64,000 nt of DNA from NCBI GenBank assembly GCA_916700875.1, contig CAKAKS010000004.1, positions 14,487,444 to 14,551,443 on the forward strand, read 5' to 3'. The position numbers and the translations under genes are program-made. This document shows positions 13,155 through 25,700 of the stretch, piece by piece. This DNA comes from Sebastes aleutianus. Its lineage: Eukaryota > Chordata > Actinopteri > Perciformes > Sebastidae. The notes beneath the pieces were generated by a model. That model was not told where the DNA came from. It saw only the letters and a program-made list of their open reading frames with translations, and did no database searches. The first letter of the stretch is position 1; every line of letters starts with the position of its first letter.

Positions 13155-13719
13155 CCTCATTTCCACGGCGTGGTTCGAATCAACGCGACTCTACTCACTT
13201 TTGGTACCAGGTCTTTATCTCTGTTTTGTTTTGTTTTTAGCTGCTGATAGCACAACCTCAGTGTAAGGAGGATTTTCAGCTGATCGCCGTAGCGATGCCG
13301 CCTGAAATTGCCGTGACATCATCTTCAACTCAACACTGAATCCCTTCATCAGCAACCAAACAGAGGAACGTCTGTACTTCGTCTAATGAACGGCATAGTC
13401 TACGGCGTACTTTTGCGGGCTGCCATTTTTAAAAATCTGGGTCGAGTGAATAAAAAAAATGTGCCGCTATTGACAGTAGTTTGGCTATTTAAAAATGGCG
13501 GGTTTGTGCCACACGGTTTGTCCCGTGTCGCACTAATGACGATTCTCTGAGCGATCAGTGGTCTGCAGTGTTTTAACTCCATCTTCTAGTATTGGCTCAG
13601 CTCAATTGAAACCTCAACCGAGGTGGTACCAAAAAAGTACCAGGTATTATCCACAACTTTTGGTAATGGAAAAGCAAAAGTTGAGTAAAGCTGTGCCGTA
13701 CCATGCAATGGAAATGGAA
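13155..13719. mobile_element. MITE with CATTTCCA...GGTACC termini
   Basis: The left end (cctcatttccacggcgtgg, then tactcacttttggtacc) is matched in inverted form by the right side at about 13620-13719 (ggtaccaaaaaagtacc, then gtaccatgcaatggaaatgg). Elements with this terminal structure are common in teleosts. No coding potential is evident. Confidence 0.5.
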
Positions 13720-14540
13720 GATTAGCTCCAGACCTCCTGCCTCCTGCCTGATTTATACTCCTACGGCTGTGCGCCTATGTGTTCTGCACCTCTCGCCCAT
13801 GCCATGCGTACATAGTATTACGGCCGATTGTGCATAGCCAGTAATTTCTTTTTGATTTGGACCCACGGTTTTCAAATCCTTTGTCAGGCGGTCTTTGATT
13901 TATTTGTTAGACCTGATTTAATAGTTCCATAGTAGTTTGGCCCATGGCTGAAAAAGAAATCATGGAAGAGTTGCATGATGAGGAAGAGCTCCTGTGCCTA
14001 GAATTAACAAGGTTGTTGTTGTTGTTGTAACAAATGCAAGGTACTTCTGCGGCGTCCACAGTGCCTGGCGCATTGTCACATTTTTCAGGCGGTGCGTCTC
14101 TGCAGGTCTCTGCGAGCTCCACAAACCCTTTCTGCGGGTCTGCACAACCGTATCCACAGAAGTATAAAAATAGGCATTACTGTGGCCTGTGAGAGCCTCG
14201 GCAAGAGGGCTTGAGCTTTGTTCAAAGAGAAACTCTCCCCTAGTGGCCATTGTTGATAATTACCTCAGTGACACAGCTCTGTACATTAAGTGCCAAGACT
14301 GGTGCCCAGCTGTTTATAGCTGCCCAGCGACCCAGGGCATTCCCTAGGATTAGAGATCCCTCGGTAGTCTGCCCATGTGAAGATCGGACACACCAACAAC
14401 TAAAATGGCCTGGCAGCCGTATTGCCAGGCAGTCTGACTGTCTGTGTTGGTGTCATTGAGACGTGCCTGGTGCTTCCAGTCTCTCTTTTTTTGTCTCAAC
14501 GTACACTGACCCATCATTACTGCCATGTCAAGGAGACGAA

Positions 14541-14640
14541 GGCAACCAATCATACCCGGCCCAGCGAGACAAGCGCAACCAATCAGGTCTAGAATCCCCA
14601 TGGTAACTTGTGCTGGAAAGCCAAGGCGCAACCAATAGGA
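14541..14640 (+). promoter_or_regulatory. cluster of three CCAAT boxes
   Basis: Three copies of the motif gCaACCAAT lie at CCAAT positions 14546-14550, 14579-14583 and 14632-14636, all on the plus strand. Each has the AACCAATCA or AACCAATAG context that suits NF-Y. The spacings of 33 and 53 bp are close to three and five helical turns. The cluster is about 2 kb upstream of the ncoa2 start codon exon. An enhancer or alternative promoter is plausible, but this is inference from motif content. Confidence 0.3.
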
Positions 14641-15630
14641 ACGGAGAGTGCCACTTAGCTATGAGAGTTTTAATGGCCTGTTTCTGTTGTCATTAATAAA
14701 AGCGCATAACCTCTGCTATAGAGACCGTTATAATTTCAGTGGAGAGCACAGTGCCACATCTTAAAGACAGTCAAAGGAGCATAATGCAAGGACACATGCA
14801 CACATGCACACATGCACACAGTGACATTTGTGTTCATTACCTGTACATACACTGTACAGGCCAATAGCACTCAAGCCACTTGTCAACAGAACGGTGGAAA
14901 TGTGTTTTACCCTTCAGAGTCTCCTCTGCCTCTCTGGCCAATCACCACTGCTTTGACTTCATCCATTTGAGCACAGACCCTACCATTAGCTTAAAGTAGG
15001 TCACTTCAGGCCAGGAGGGAGCCAGACTCAAGTTTGCATGGTCACTAGCTCCCTTTTTTTAGTTTAGCCTGCTTCTGCTAAGCTATGCTACTGCTCTCTG
15101 CTCTACATTGTGCTGTGCTGTACTCCGTTATGCCTTATGTAACGGCTGAGCGGTGTGTGTCACAGCCGTTTCCATGGTTAGAGTGGCTGAGAGTGTATCA
15201 CAACACAGCATGCCCCAACCTTGTGCATTGTGCTGGAGAAAAAAACTTTCTTTTTCTTTCTCTGTTAGTCTTTCTCTTTTATTTAAGTACTGCAGATCCA
15301 CCCACCTTGCAATAAGAAGAAATTATATTCATGCATATGCTTTTAAATTACATTTGTTTTGGAATACGACAAGTGTTCACATCTTCTACGCAGCAGATAT
15401 ATCGTCCTATGTTGAAATCCAAGTCCATTAGCTGCCATCAAACTTGGGTGCAGATGATGGGGGTAATTAATAAGACATTGCATTGATCAATAATTGATTG
15501 TCTTTCATTAAGTGGCATGAAGTTCAGCCTCTGCTGACTCGCAGGGTAAGAGGAGGAGGAGCAGAATAAAATATATGTTGGTATGGATGCTCAACATCTG
15601 CAGAGGGACAGGTCCCTAATGGCTCTCATG

Positions 15631-15951
15631 TAAGGATGCAATTAATGATTATTGTCATTGTCGATTAATCTGTTGATTATTTTCTCGATTAATCAATTAG
15701 TTGTTTGGTGAAAAATGTCGTTCAGTGTTTCCCAAAGCCCAAGATGACGTCCTCAAAGGTCTTGTTTTGTCCACACTTCAAAGATATTCAGTTTACTGTC
15801 ATAGAGGAGTAAAGAAACCAGAAAATATTCACATTTAAGAAGCTGGAATCAGAGAATTATGACCTTTTTTCTTAAAAAAATTCTCAATTATCATAATAGT
15901 TATTGATTAATTCAATAGTTGACAACTAATCGATTAATCGTTGCAGCTCTA
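15631..15951. mobile_element. 321-bp hAT-type MITE with perfect target duplication
   Basis: It begins TAAGGATGCAATTAATG and ends CGTTGCAGCTCTA. The octamer ctctcatg occurs exactly on both sides (15623-15630 and 15952-15959). The interior includes 'cagtgtttcccaaagcccaa' and 'gatattcagtttactgtcat', shared with copies at 26263 (inverted), 37475 and 50121. Confidence 0.8.
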
Positions 15952-16670
15952 CTCTCATGTTGTTGGGAATAACTCTACATTGATTTAGATTAAGAACACA
16001 ACATAAATTCAAACCATAACCTAATGACTTTAAATCGCAGAGAAGGCAAATATAGCAGTGTGGTAACACTGTTAGTAACAGAAACGGCCCTCAGTGTCAC
16101 TTTGGATTGCACAAAACAGCCACAACATGTATTCATACTTAAGATCTCATGCTCGCTCCGTAGCTTGATTTTATTGTTACATTTCCTTTTTGAGTGACAC
16201 TTACAAATCACTACAGGTAAAACGTTCCCAGAAGTACTCGGTAAACACAGACGCATGTTGTCATTATAAACCCACTGTGCTCTCACTGTGAGCTGGCTTT
16301 GCCCGGTATCGTGTAACGAATGGGCTTTTCTTGGTACATGGTTTGAGCGCGCAGTCTGGCGCTGTGGGCAAAGCGCCGTGTTCTCATTTCAGTGTCTCTG
16401 GGGAGAGCTGCACCATCAGAGAGAAATGATTGAATCTCTTTCTCCGCTCCATTTTCACTCATTTCTCCTGGAGTGGATCAACCTGTGCCCCCAGCGCAGG
16501 ATTGTGTGTGGATGTGTGTGTGTTGTATGCAGATGCAAATGTTGCCATGTTCACACACTTCCAGTATATAAAGTGGTTTCCACATAAATCTGCCGTTGGA
16601 GTTTGTAGTCGATCCAAATGTCGTATGTGTGTTTTTCATACATCTTGTCTCTGTGTGTTCATTTTTCCAG

Positions 16671-16778
16671 GCGCTGATATGCATTGAGGATGAGTGGAGT
16701 CGGTGAAAACCCATCTGACCCTGCCAGGGCAGAGTCACGAAAACGCAAAGAATGTTCTGCCGAACTTCTAGGACCCAG
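16671..16778 (+). CDS. ncoa2: ncoa2 coding exon 1 (coding from 16690)
   Basis: The acceptor 'tttttccag' precedes 16671, 19 nt of leader follow, and ATG is at 16690. Residues 1-30 end ...ECSAELLGP plus two bases of the next codon. The donor is GTAAGA. The basic RKRK sequence is the conserved N-terminal nuclear localisation signal region. Confidence 0.92.
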
Positions 16779-19700
16779 GTAAGAATTAAAAGGCAGATTT
16801 CTCCCACATGGAGACATTTCTATTTGATTTTTAGGGCTGGGCGATATGGCCAAAATCTTTTATCAGAATATAGGTCATTTCGTATCTCCATAACGATATA
16901 CATCATGATATAGCATGTTTTGTGGTTATTCAATAAATAAGTAGTCTATATGAAATAACCACATGGTAAAGCCTATTTTTGTACACTCTTGTAAATTAAA
17001 TACTTGAAAAGTATTGAGAACTCTGCAATAGAAATGGTCCACCAGTGCCTACATTGGTATTTTTGCTTATTGTGATTTCTTGGAGTATCTTCAAATGCCT
17101 CATATCCCTAAAATCTGTACAGCCTAAGCTAAAATGTTACGTAAATCAATAAATCATAATATAGGTTAAAAGTAATGAAATTGATTGACATTTTTTCATA
17201 AAACTTTACTTTAAAAATCTAAATGTAGAAACATGAACAAAATTTGTTTTGTTTTTGAGATATGCTCATTTTTATGAGCAGATTGAGTGCAAAGATGTTG
17301 CTATCTTCCGCACATAATGTAACGTAATGACATCATCACGAGCATACAACGTGTTGACGCGAATGACAGAAGCCTTAGATGTCTGCTGCAAAGTGCATGA
17401 ATGCTCTAGCTATTATGGGTTTTATTTTAGATCGATTTTTAAAAAGGATCATGCAAACAATGAAGTGGGAGCTCCGTTTTTAAAGGGTTAAGAACTTGAG
17501 TGCAAAATGGATATTTCTGTTTTAAGGGAAATTATAGAGAAAAAAATAAATAAATATAGGCCTAGCCTATATTGCGATAGAATCTTTATAGAAAAATAAA
17601 TACGATAGACATTTTTTTTTATCGTTTTGATGATGTATATCGTCGTGTTGCCCAGTCCTACTCGATTTAATTGTGTACACTTGAGGAAAGTGAGGGGGGA
17701 AATACAGTCATTTTCATGCAACAAAGGTCAGGTCCAGAGTCAACCTCTTTATCACAAGTGAGTGGTCAGCGGCTTCGCCCACTGCTTTGCAAAATTGCTT
17801 GTTACCAAACCATCTATTACCCGTTAAACAAAGGTGATGTCAGAGTTTTGAAGATGGTTAAAGTGAAATCAAGCTTCAGCCACTTATATAATACTATACA
17901 GTAACATCCTTGAAGTAACCAAGAATGATTGTGCTATTGTGGCAGCTAGCCATGAATTCTGTACAATAAATCTCCATAATTTATCTATAGCACTCAAGAA
18001 TGAAGGTTTTCTTTATTGATGCAGTGCTCCATGTTGGCACAATGGAGAGGCCTAGAGATATATTTCAAGCCATATGGAGAATAATTGACCCTAGCCTTAT
18101 CCCTCCTCTGACTCCCCTCCATGCCAAGGTTTGAAGTGTCATTTGGCAGCTATGAAAATGATAGGGCTCTTCAGCCATGTCCAGGGATGTGTGCAACACT
18201 CATCCCTGGTGTAGTTTTTTGGATGGATCGTCTTTTCTTCCGTGTAGAATTACTCTTTCCACACATACATTTACCCACACTTTAACCTCTTTTCCATACT
18301 TTTCTTCCCTCCTGCCGTTGTCGTCCTCTTCATTGCATTTTCTTACCCCCCGTCTTCTCTCCGTCTCTGCAGTCCAAAGCGGAGCAACGAGAAGCGCAAC
18401 CGCGAGCACGAGAACAAATACATCGAAGAGCTCGCCGAGTTGATCTTCGCCAACTTCAACGACATCGACAACTTCAATGTCAAGCCTGACAAATGTGCAA
18501 TCCTGAAGGAAACTGTGAAGCAGATCAGACAAATAAAGGAGCAAGGTAACGAGGAGCTGAAATTATTTTTGACACTTAATCCATGTCTGTTGAAGAAACG
18601 ACAGGTTTCTTTTTATGACATACAACCTACATATACACCAAGGCTAGCCTAAGTGAATACCTGCAAATGGATCTAACACTGGTTTGAATTGAAGCCGTGA
18701 ATAAGGTGCTACAATATCATGAAGGATGTGGTTGTGGTTTTTAAGGCTCCAATATAACCGCAAGTGCCACAGGTGGCACTGCGTTGGCAGAAGCATCAGC
18801 AGCTTTGATGGCATAAATATTATGGTTTTGGGATCCGCTCCACACACAATAATTGATGTTGTTATTAAAAGGGCAGCACAAGTGATTTAATGTTCCCTCC
18901 ATCACTTCATCATATAATGTGGATGAACCAGAGCTGTATTTTGTTGGCTGCCGTTCTTTCCCACTTCCATCCCGAGCCAGAACATCAGGCGAATGGATCA
19001 GCCTGTTCACTTGTCCTTGCCAGCTTCTCCTTTTTAGTAATCTTTAGCAATTAGTTGAGGTCTGTGTTTTTACTCTTTTCATGTTGGATTTACCAGACCA
19101 ACATCAATGAAAGCACAGGTTTCTTTTCCTTCTTACAGGTCCAAACATAACAAAAAAAAAAGTTGTAGCTTTCTTTAGGTAAACATTAAAGCATATACTA
19201 AATTGTGAATAAGCTTGAACCATGCATACAAGAAGAAAAGCAGCTGAGTGACTGGGAGACAAAGAGTGGCCCACTCGAGGTATACATGAATCAGCCCGGC
19301 TGATGTCAACTTGTTTTATGTGACTCACAGAGCCTGGCGTTATGTAATGGTGAGCAATGTGATGCAAAAATCACACACAAACTCTGGCTACCGTCTGTCC
19401 GTCCCTCCCCCACTCTACTGTCTTATTCCACACTCCCTCCCTCCCTTCCTTTCCTTACTCTCCTTTTTTTTAAAAAATTTTTTTACGCTAGGCTAGAGTG
19501 CTATCCCCTGCCTACGTCTGAAGGCATAATTGTGTTTGTACAGCAACCACTGAGGGAAGGGCTAAACAGTCCCCGCTTTTCTGCTTTGTTCTCCAATGGC
19601 CAGCAAGAGACACCTTTTTATAGCTAACACGGAGAGCTGCTGCACCTCATCTTGCACAGTTCAGAGGGGCGGCAATTTCAGCAGCCATTCATTTTCCTTC

Positions 19701-22700
19701 TTGAACCGGGGATGCACTGTAAGCTCATCTAGATGTCTTTATGCTCAAAGTAGACGTTACATAATTTCACCAACATTTGTTCTTTTCATTGCACCTCATC
19801 TGCCATCTGTTTAGTATTGTTTGTAGTGCACAATCTCTCTTTCTATAGGCCTGTTATTGTTCTCCCCCCCCCCCTGAAAACATCATTACTGTATAAAAGA
19901 TATTCTCAGTTTATGGTGAATGTATTAAATTACACTAATGTGACTTAATAACGCTCACTGATGGGTGTCACAGCCCTGCAGAGAAGTGCAATGCAGCGAT
20001 GATGGCCTTTGAAAAAGCGGCCTCCTACTGAAAGCTGTTAATTCATCTCTGTTTGTTCCTCTCATGCTGTCTGCATACATTTTCTCTAATTGAAAACAGG
20101 GTGTGTGCTTAGCATAGTCTTGGGATTTTTTTCTGTTTCTATCTTGTTGCTTCTTAATAGACAATATGTTGAGTTATGATATCTTTATGGAGCTTGTAAA
20201 ATAAGGGCATAGCCAAGAGTTTTATGGTTTCCTTTACACTCTTAACTGCTCGCTCATGCCAACACAGCAAAGACCAGCTCTCATTGGCTGTAGGCTGACA
20301 TATACAGTAGCTGCTGAGCTGCAGCATGTATATGGTTTAGTACATTATTTGTTTTCATTATACATATTTATTAATGATTGGTCAATCATAGCGTTCTACG
20401 GTCTGTTATTTCTTTATAGCAGACCGTTGTTACGGAGGCTGCTGTGATCTCGGACTCTGGAGGACCATTTTGTGTCAAATTATTGATTTCTTAAGTAAGT
20501 AGCCATGTAATACGGGTGATAATGTACAGCTAGCGGGTCATCGTTGTGAAATAAACCACATCCCTGTGTTGTGGTTTATTTCACAGCAATGACCAGCTCG
20601 CGGTTCATTATCCCTTACGTGAAAAATGTTAAAATACACTAAGAGAGAGGACAATAAAGTACTATATATGGCAAATGTCTTGCCAGTTATTGATTATGTG
20701 GCATAGCGGTTATTATCAGACATAACCCTTATAAATAATCAGTTCCTCCCTCTATCCGTGGCACAGTTCTGCAAACGGACGGAGAGCCGGTGAGGGCTGC
20801 ACTGACATTGAGTGATGGGTCTGTACCCAGGGCAGCTGTGCTGGTATACTGGGCCCCGCTGGGCCTGGAGAGGTCCTGCTGATGCACACATCATTAATGC
20901 TGAAAGAGATGAATGTGGGTGTGTTGCGGTGTTGCACGAGCCCACGGATGGGAAACCTGCATTTGTGTCGGTGTTCACACATCCACACCCAAAAAAAAAA
21001 AGGAAGGATATGATTTTGTTTGCTTTTTCACCACAACATTCTCTCACCATATGGTCCGCCCTCTTCTTGGCATGGTGCGACAGTTAAATGTGTGTCCCCC
21101 CAACAGCCCACTCATATTCCGCCTCTCATCATCATCTCCAAAAGTAGGGCAGCCTACGCTCTGAACATAAGGCTTCTCTGCATGGTTATTAACCCAATCA
21201 CTCACATGGACAAATGCACAGCACCATAGTGCAGGTACAGGAGCTTACGGGATACTCTGATTTAAGTAAACCAACCACATAATCATTACATTAAAAGGTT
21301 TGTGGCAGTGGATTCCAAGGTGTTCATTATGTTGAAACACCATTGTGAAGCTAGTCAACTTAGTGTAATTGTGTTTTGCCATGGTCCAGTTTGGTCATAT
21401 TACAGATCATAAGTACCTGTTTGTGCAACAAGTCATACTCTCTATATACATACTTGAAATCCAATAGGAGCATGCAGTCACAAGGAGACACTGCCAGCCA
21501 AGTTATATGAGAAAGGCACTCTATATGAACAGGGAGGCTTAAGAGCTTTCCAAAGTAAAAGGTGGTTCTGTAGGAACAGTTCAAAATGAAGACTGTTCAT
21601 AGTTTCTGACCCGGACAAAATGTAAATATTTAACCAGTGTTTTGTTGAGAAATTTATTATAAAGGTATATTTAAAAAAACATATACCATTATCCTGCCAC
21701 TTAATTTTTCACTGGAAGTTGTTTATTTACCTCAAATTGAAAACACTTGTGCGAATACATAAAAAAAAACATACAAATAAATGCTTATTAAAGGTACAGT
21801 GTGTAGGATTTGGAGGCATCTAGCGGCTTGGTTGCAGATTGCAACCAACTGAGTACCCCTCCGCTCACTCTTCCCTTTCCAAGACTGTGGTAACGTGAGC
21901 CGCCGTGTGCAAAACCGTGGTAACGCCGTTCGCCTCGCTCAGAGGCCATCCTTACCGTAATAACACTGCTTTAGGAGCAACGGAAGTCAGACACCGGCTC
22001 ACGTTACCACAGTTTCACAAGCGTATTGGAGAACTACGGTGGCCTTAAGGTAACGTAAACACACGAAAGGCTTTCTCTGAGCCAGTGTTTGTACGTTCTG
22101 GGCTACTGTAGAAACATGGCGGACTCCGTGGAGAGGACCAGTTCCCTGTTATGAAGGGCTAATTCTAAGCTAATGGAAACACAACTGCTCTTAGATTCCC
22201 CGAGATGTTACACACTGTTCCTTTAATTAAAATAAGATTGTATTTATGGTCAACTTTTTGGATTAATAGTTCTGTAGTCTGCCTTTTGCCGCTTGACCAC
22301 AGTAACAACTTGCTACTCGATTGGGAACATGAGTTGTTTACACACTGTGTTTCCATAATAGCCTTTTTTTTTTTGGACATGACAATGCAATCCATCCAGT
22401 GGCTGCCACCAGCGTGGCAGCTGCGTGCTCTGACACAGTCATTTACAACAACCTTTCACTCGCTCGCTGCTCACTGCTTGGGTTTGAGCCATGGCAACAT
22501 GGTTTGACAAAATGTGTTTGCTTTGTAGCCGGAAAGATACTTGTTCAAAGTCTTGTCAACAAGTGACCTCTTTTAAAGTATGTGGGTCGATTTCAGGGTG
22601 AAAAAGTTGTTTCTCTTATTTTTTCCTCTATGACCCACATGTTTTAGGGTCATGTTTTTTCCATCTTAACAACAGAATACCTCACTTATTATAACTACAA

Positions 22701-25700
22701 GGGATGTTCACGTCAAATTCATAAAACTAAGATCCATGTTCTCTTGACTAAGTTTTGTTTTTGCCTCTAAATTTTTGTCATTGACTTTCCTGTCAACAGA
22801 AAAAGCTGCAGCAGCGAATGAGGAGGAGGTACAGAAGGCTGATGTCTCATCAACAGGCCAAAGTGTGATTGACAAAGATGCCTTGGGACCAATGATGCTG
22901 GAGGTGGGTAGAGGGCGTTCTCTTGATTATTCATAGTGTCATATCGAAACACCACACACTGAACACTCATACTGACACTCGTGGGGTATCTTTAAATCAT
23001 GATTGGTATGAAACTAATCCACGAAGAACAATCCCAAATGGGTCAGACTCACTACTGGTTGTGTGTGAGTGTAGCCGTGTGGAGTAAATGCTGCCAGCAT
23101 CTTGTATCTGCCCCGGATTGGCTGTAAATCACCAACCGGAGCAATGGCCTCGTTGTCCTGTGGAGGGCCACTGAAGTGCTTACGTATAATGGGAATGAAA
23201 GCAACAGCCTGGCGAATGAATCAGTCCATTGAGCCTCTCCTCTCACTCACTTCCTCCCTCCCTTTCTCTCTCTTACTTTTTCAGTTCTCTTTTCTCTCCC
23301 CTCCCTCCCCATCTTCTCTTCATTTGCCTCTAGATCTGTCCTGTCATGGAATATTTATAGCTCTCCTGGTCCAGCGTCACTGAATCGACATACTAACTCG
23401 CGGCTAAATATAGACCGGTGCAGCCTGCATGCTTTCCCATCTGTCAGCAGCCCCAAAACACAGCGATCGGCCATTCACACCCGCCCTACTCTATAGCCAT
23501 GTCCCCGTCCGCCAGCCCGGGCTCATTACAGGATGCTATGAGGAGATTGGCTGTCGGCAGGAAATGCACCCACGCGCCCCATGACCCGCCTCCAAGGCTC
23601 TCTGCTGCCCACTCTCATGCAAGCGCAGGAAGACGGGAGAAAGCTGTGAAAAAACATTAATGTACTGTTGTTTTAACCCTCTGGGGGCGTGTCCTGTTCT
23701 GTCACATGACTGCTGTGGCATGTAGTTTGCATTCCTGTTAGATTGCTCCGTATGGTTGCTGTTGTGTGGTGTGACGACATCGTCGGAGAATAGATGAGAG
23801 TAGGGCTGAGTAGGTTTTGAAATGTTTTGATTCTAGCGCTAATAAGATATCAGAGTTTCATTACCGATACAAAAACACTTAATTTGATTTCTAACTTTGA
23901 GAAAAATAAATGTTTCTTTACATTTGTACAACAGTACAACTTTGACCTTTTTAGATCACATGAAAAATCCCACTTTTATTAACAGTCAAAGTAATGATTT
24001 TTAAAAATTTAGAAAAACTCTAACATAGTGTTCATTATATGTGAATTTTCTTTGCACTGCATATGTGTGCATCATTTTTATATTCAACTTATTATGAGTT
24101 CATAGATACCAAATACTTTGATTGTAATGTGTAGTGTCTGAGATACAGACATGTTCTCATCATACTATATCTAGTATTTAGGCACATGGGACTACTGTTT
24201 TTTTCCTAAAATATAATGGAGTCTATTGCAGTGGTCACATATGCCCAAAGACTAGATATAGTATGATAAGGCAAACTCCCTTTCCAGCCAAACGGTTTGA
24301 TGGATTTTGAAATTTCGTCAGATTTTTGCTTGGGCAAGCAAATTAAAAATGTCACTTGCAGGCACAAATGGGTTAAAAAAATAAGTAAAGGAGTACAAAT
24401 CTAACCAGACATCTGGCGCCAGATTGAGGTGCTTGATACTCAAGTGCTACAGGCACATTTCTGTCTGTACCAAAAACGTTTTTAAGTTCAATACCGAGCC
24501 CTACAAGAGACAAGGACTGCACAATATGTCTTCTTTTTTTTTAAATCATCATCCCGATGTCAGCTCGCATGTCAAAAGGCTGCGATATTGCACTCAGATT
24601 TTTTTTAGTTAGTTGAAAGAGAGTAATGAGAGTATCTGCATTTTAAAATGTAACTATCATTCTTTTTTTTTTTTATTGGCGCCTTTGTGTTCAGTTCAAT
24701 TTGTTCAATAAATATACATTTTTATAAAGTTTTTTAAATTTTTCAGGCAATTGTTGTATAAAGCAGCAGAAAAGCAGAACTGAGTACACTTTAATATCTG
24801 TTTATTTATGACAAGTAGTATCGTTATTGTGATATTCAACAACGGTATTGCATATCGCCTATTTTCCTTGTATCGTGCAGCCCAACTAGAGACCTGTTTG
24901 AATTGTTTTTAGCGAGACATTAATGCTTTGTCATGCTGAAAATACAGCGTGTTTAGCAAGAATTTATGTGAAGAGAGACCATGTTTGCAAAGCACCAGTA
25001 TCATATCATAAATAACAGTAACACCCAGAGGGGAGTTGACCAGACCCTATTCCCTACGCTATAACAATTCACTAGCTACTGTACATTGCTGGGGGAGGTT
25101 AAACAATATAGAGTCATATATCAAGACAATAGGCTAGGTGTAAAATGGAGCATGGTGAGTGCGGTGCATTTATTTAGAGTGTATTCATTTGTACCAGCTC
25201 TACAGTGTATATTTAATCAGGGCATTATAAATGAAGGTATTGGCTAACGGCATTATTCAAGAGTGTCTGGCACTAAAGAGTGTTTGCTCGCTCTCTGTTT
25301 GCCCTACTTGTCCAGTACATGGCCTTTCTTCACACTGGGTGGACGACTTGCACAACAACCATGTTGCGTTTTGGAGCCGCTCCACTTCACACAGCGATAG
25401 ATGAGATCTCCTTAAGTCTATTTTCAGCTCGTGCTGTGTTAATGCAGGCAAGGGAGAAAAAAAAAAACTTCTGTCCCAATGTGATCATGTGTAACTTGGG
25501 ATGTATGACTTCCCGCTGGTTGATTGCAGGTTATGTTATGCAGCGAGAGACAGGCAGTTGATTATGGGTGCACACAGACGGGGGCTGTATCAGGGAAGGG
25601 TGAGGCAACCAGATATGTATTGCATATTGTATGATTGGTTCATTTACAGTTTATGCACTAAAAAACTACATGTAATGTGAACTGTGTGGCGTGCAGGTAA

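Larger units (their letters stand above)
1..16670. other. upstream region of ncoa2 without recognisable coding exons
   Basis: I see no reading frame here that resembles a known protein. All open frames are short, overlap in several frames and coincide with repeats. The region carries the dispersed repeats and MITEs listed separately (near 1, 2.2, 3, 4.7, 6.5, 8.9, 9.7, 12.1, 13.2 and 15.6 kb). The sequence between them (about 600-2240, 3160-4700, 5760-6490, 7830-8900, 10000-12060, 12560-13150, 13720-14540 and 15960-16670) shows nothing I can name. In mammals the NCOA2 start codon follows non-coding 5' exons, so untranslated exons may lie here or beyond the left edge, but I could not place them. 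Confidence 0.6.
18546..22799 (+). other. ncoa2: ncoa2 intron 2
   Basis: A large intron with a dispersed repeat containing a long hairpin (20375-20625) and a TTAA-flanked MITE (21792-22222). I recognise no other element or exon. The open frames here are short and mutually overlapping. Confidence 0.85.
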
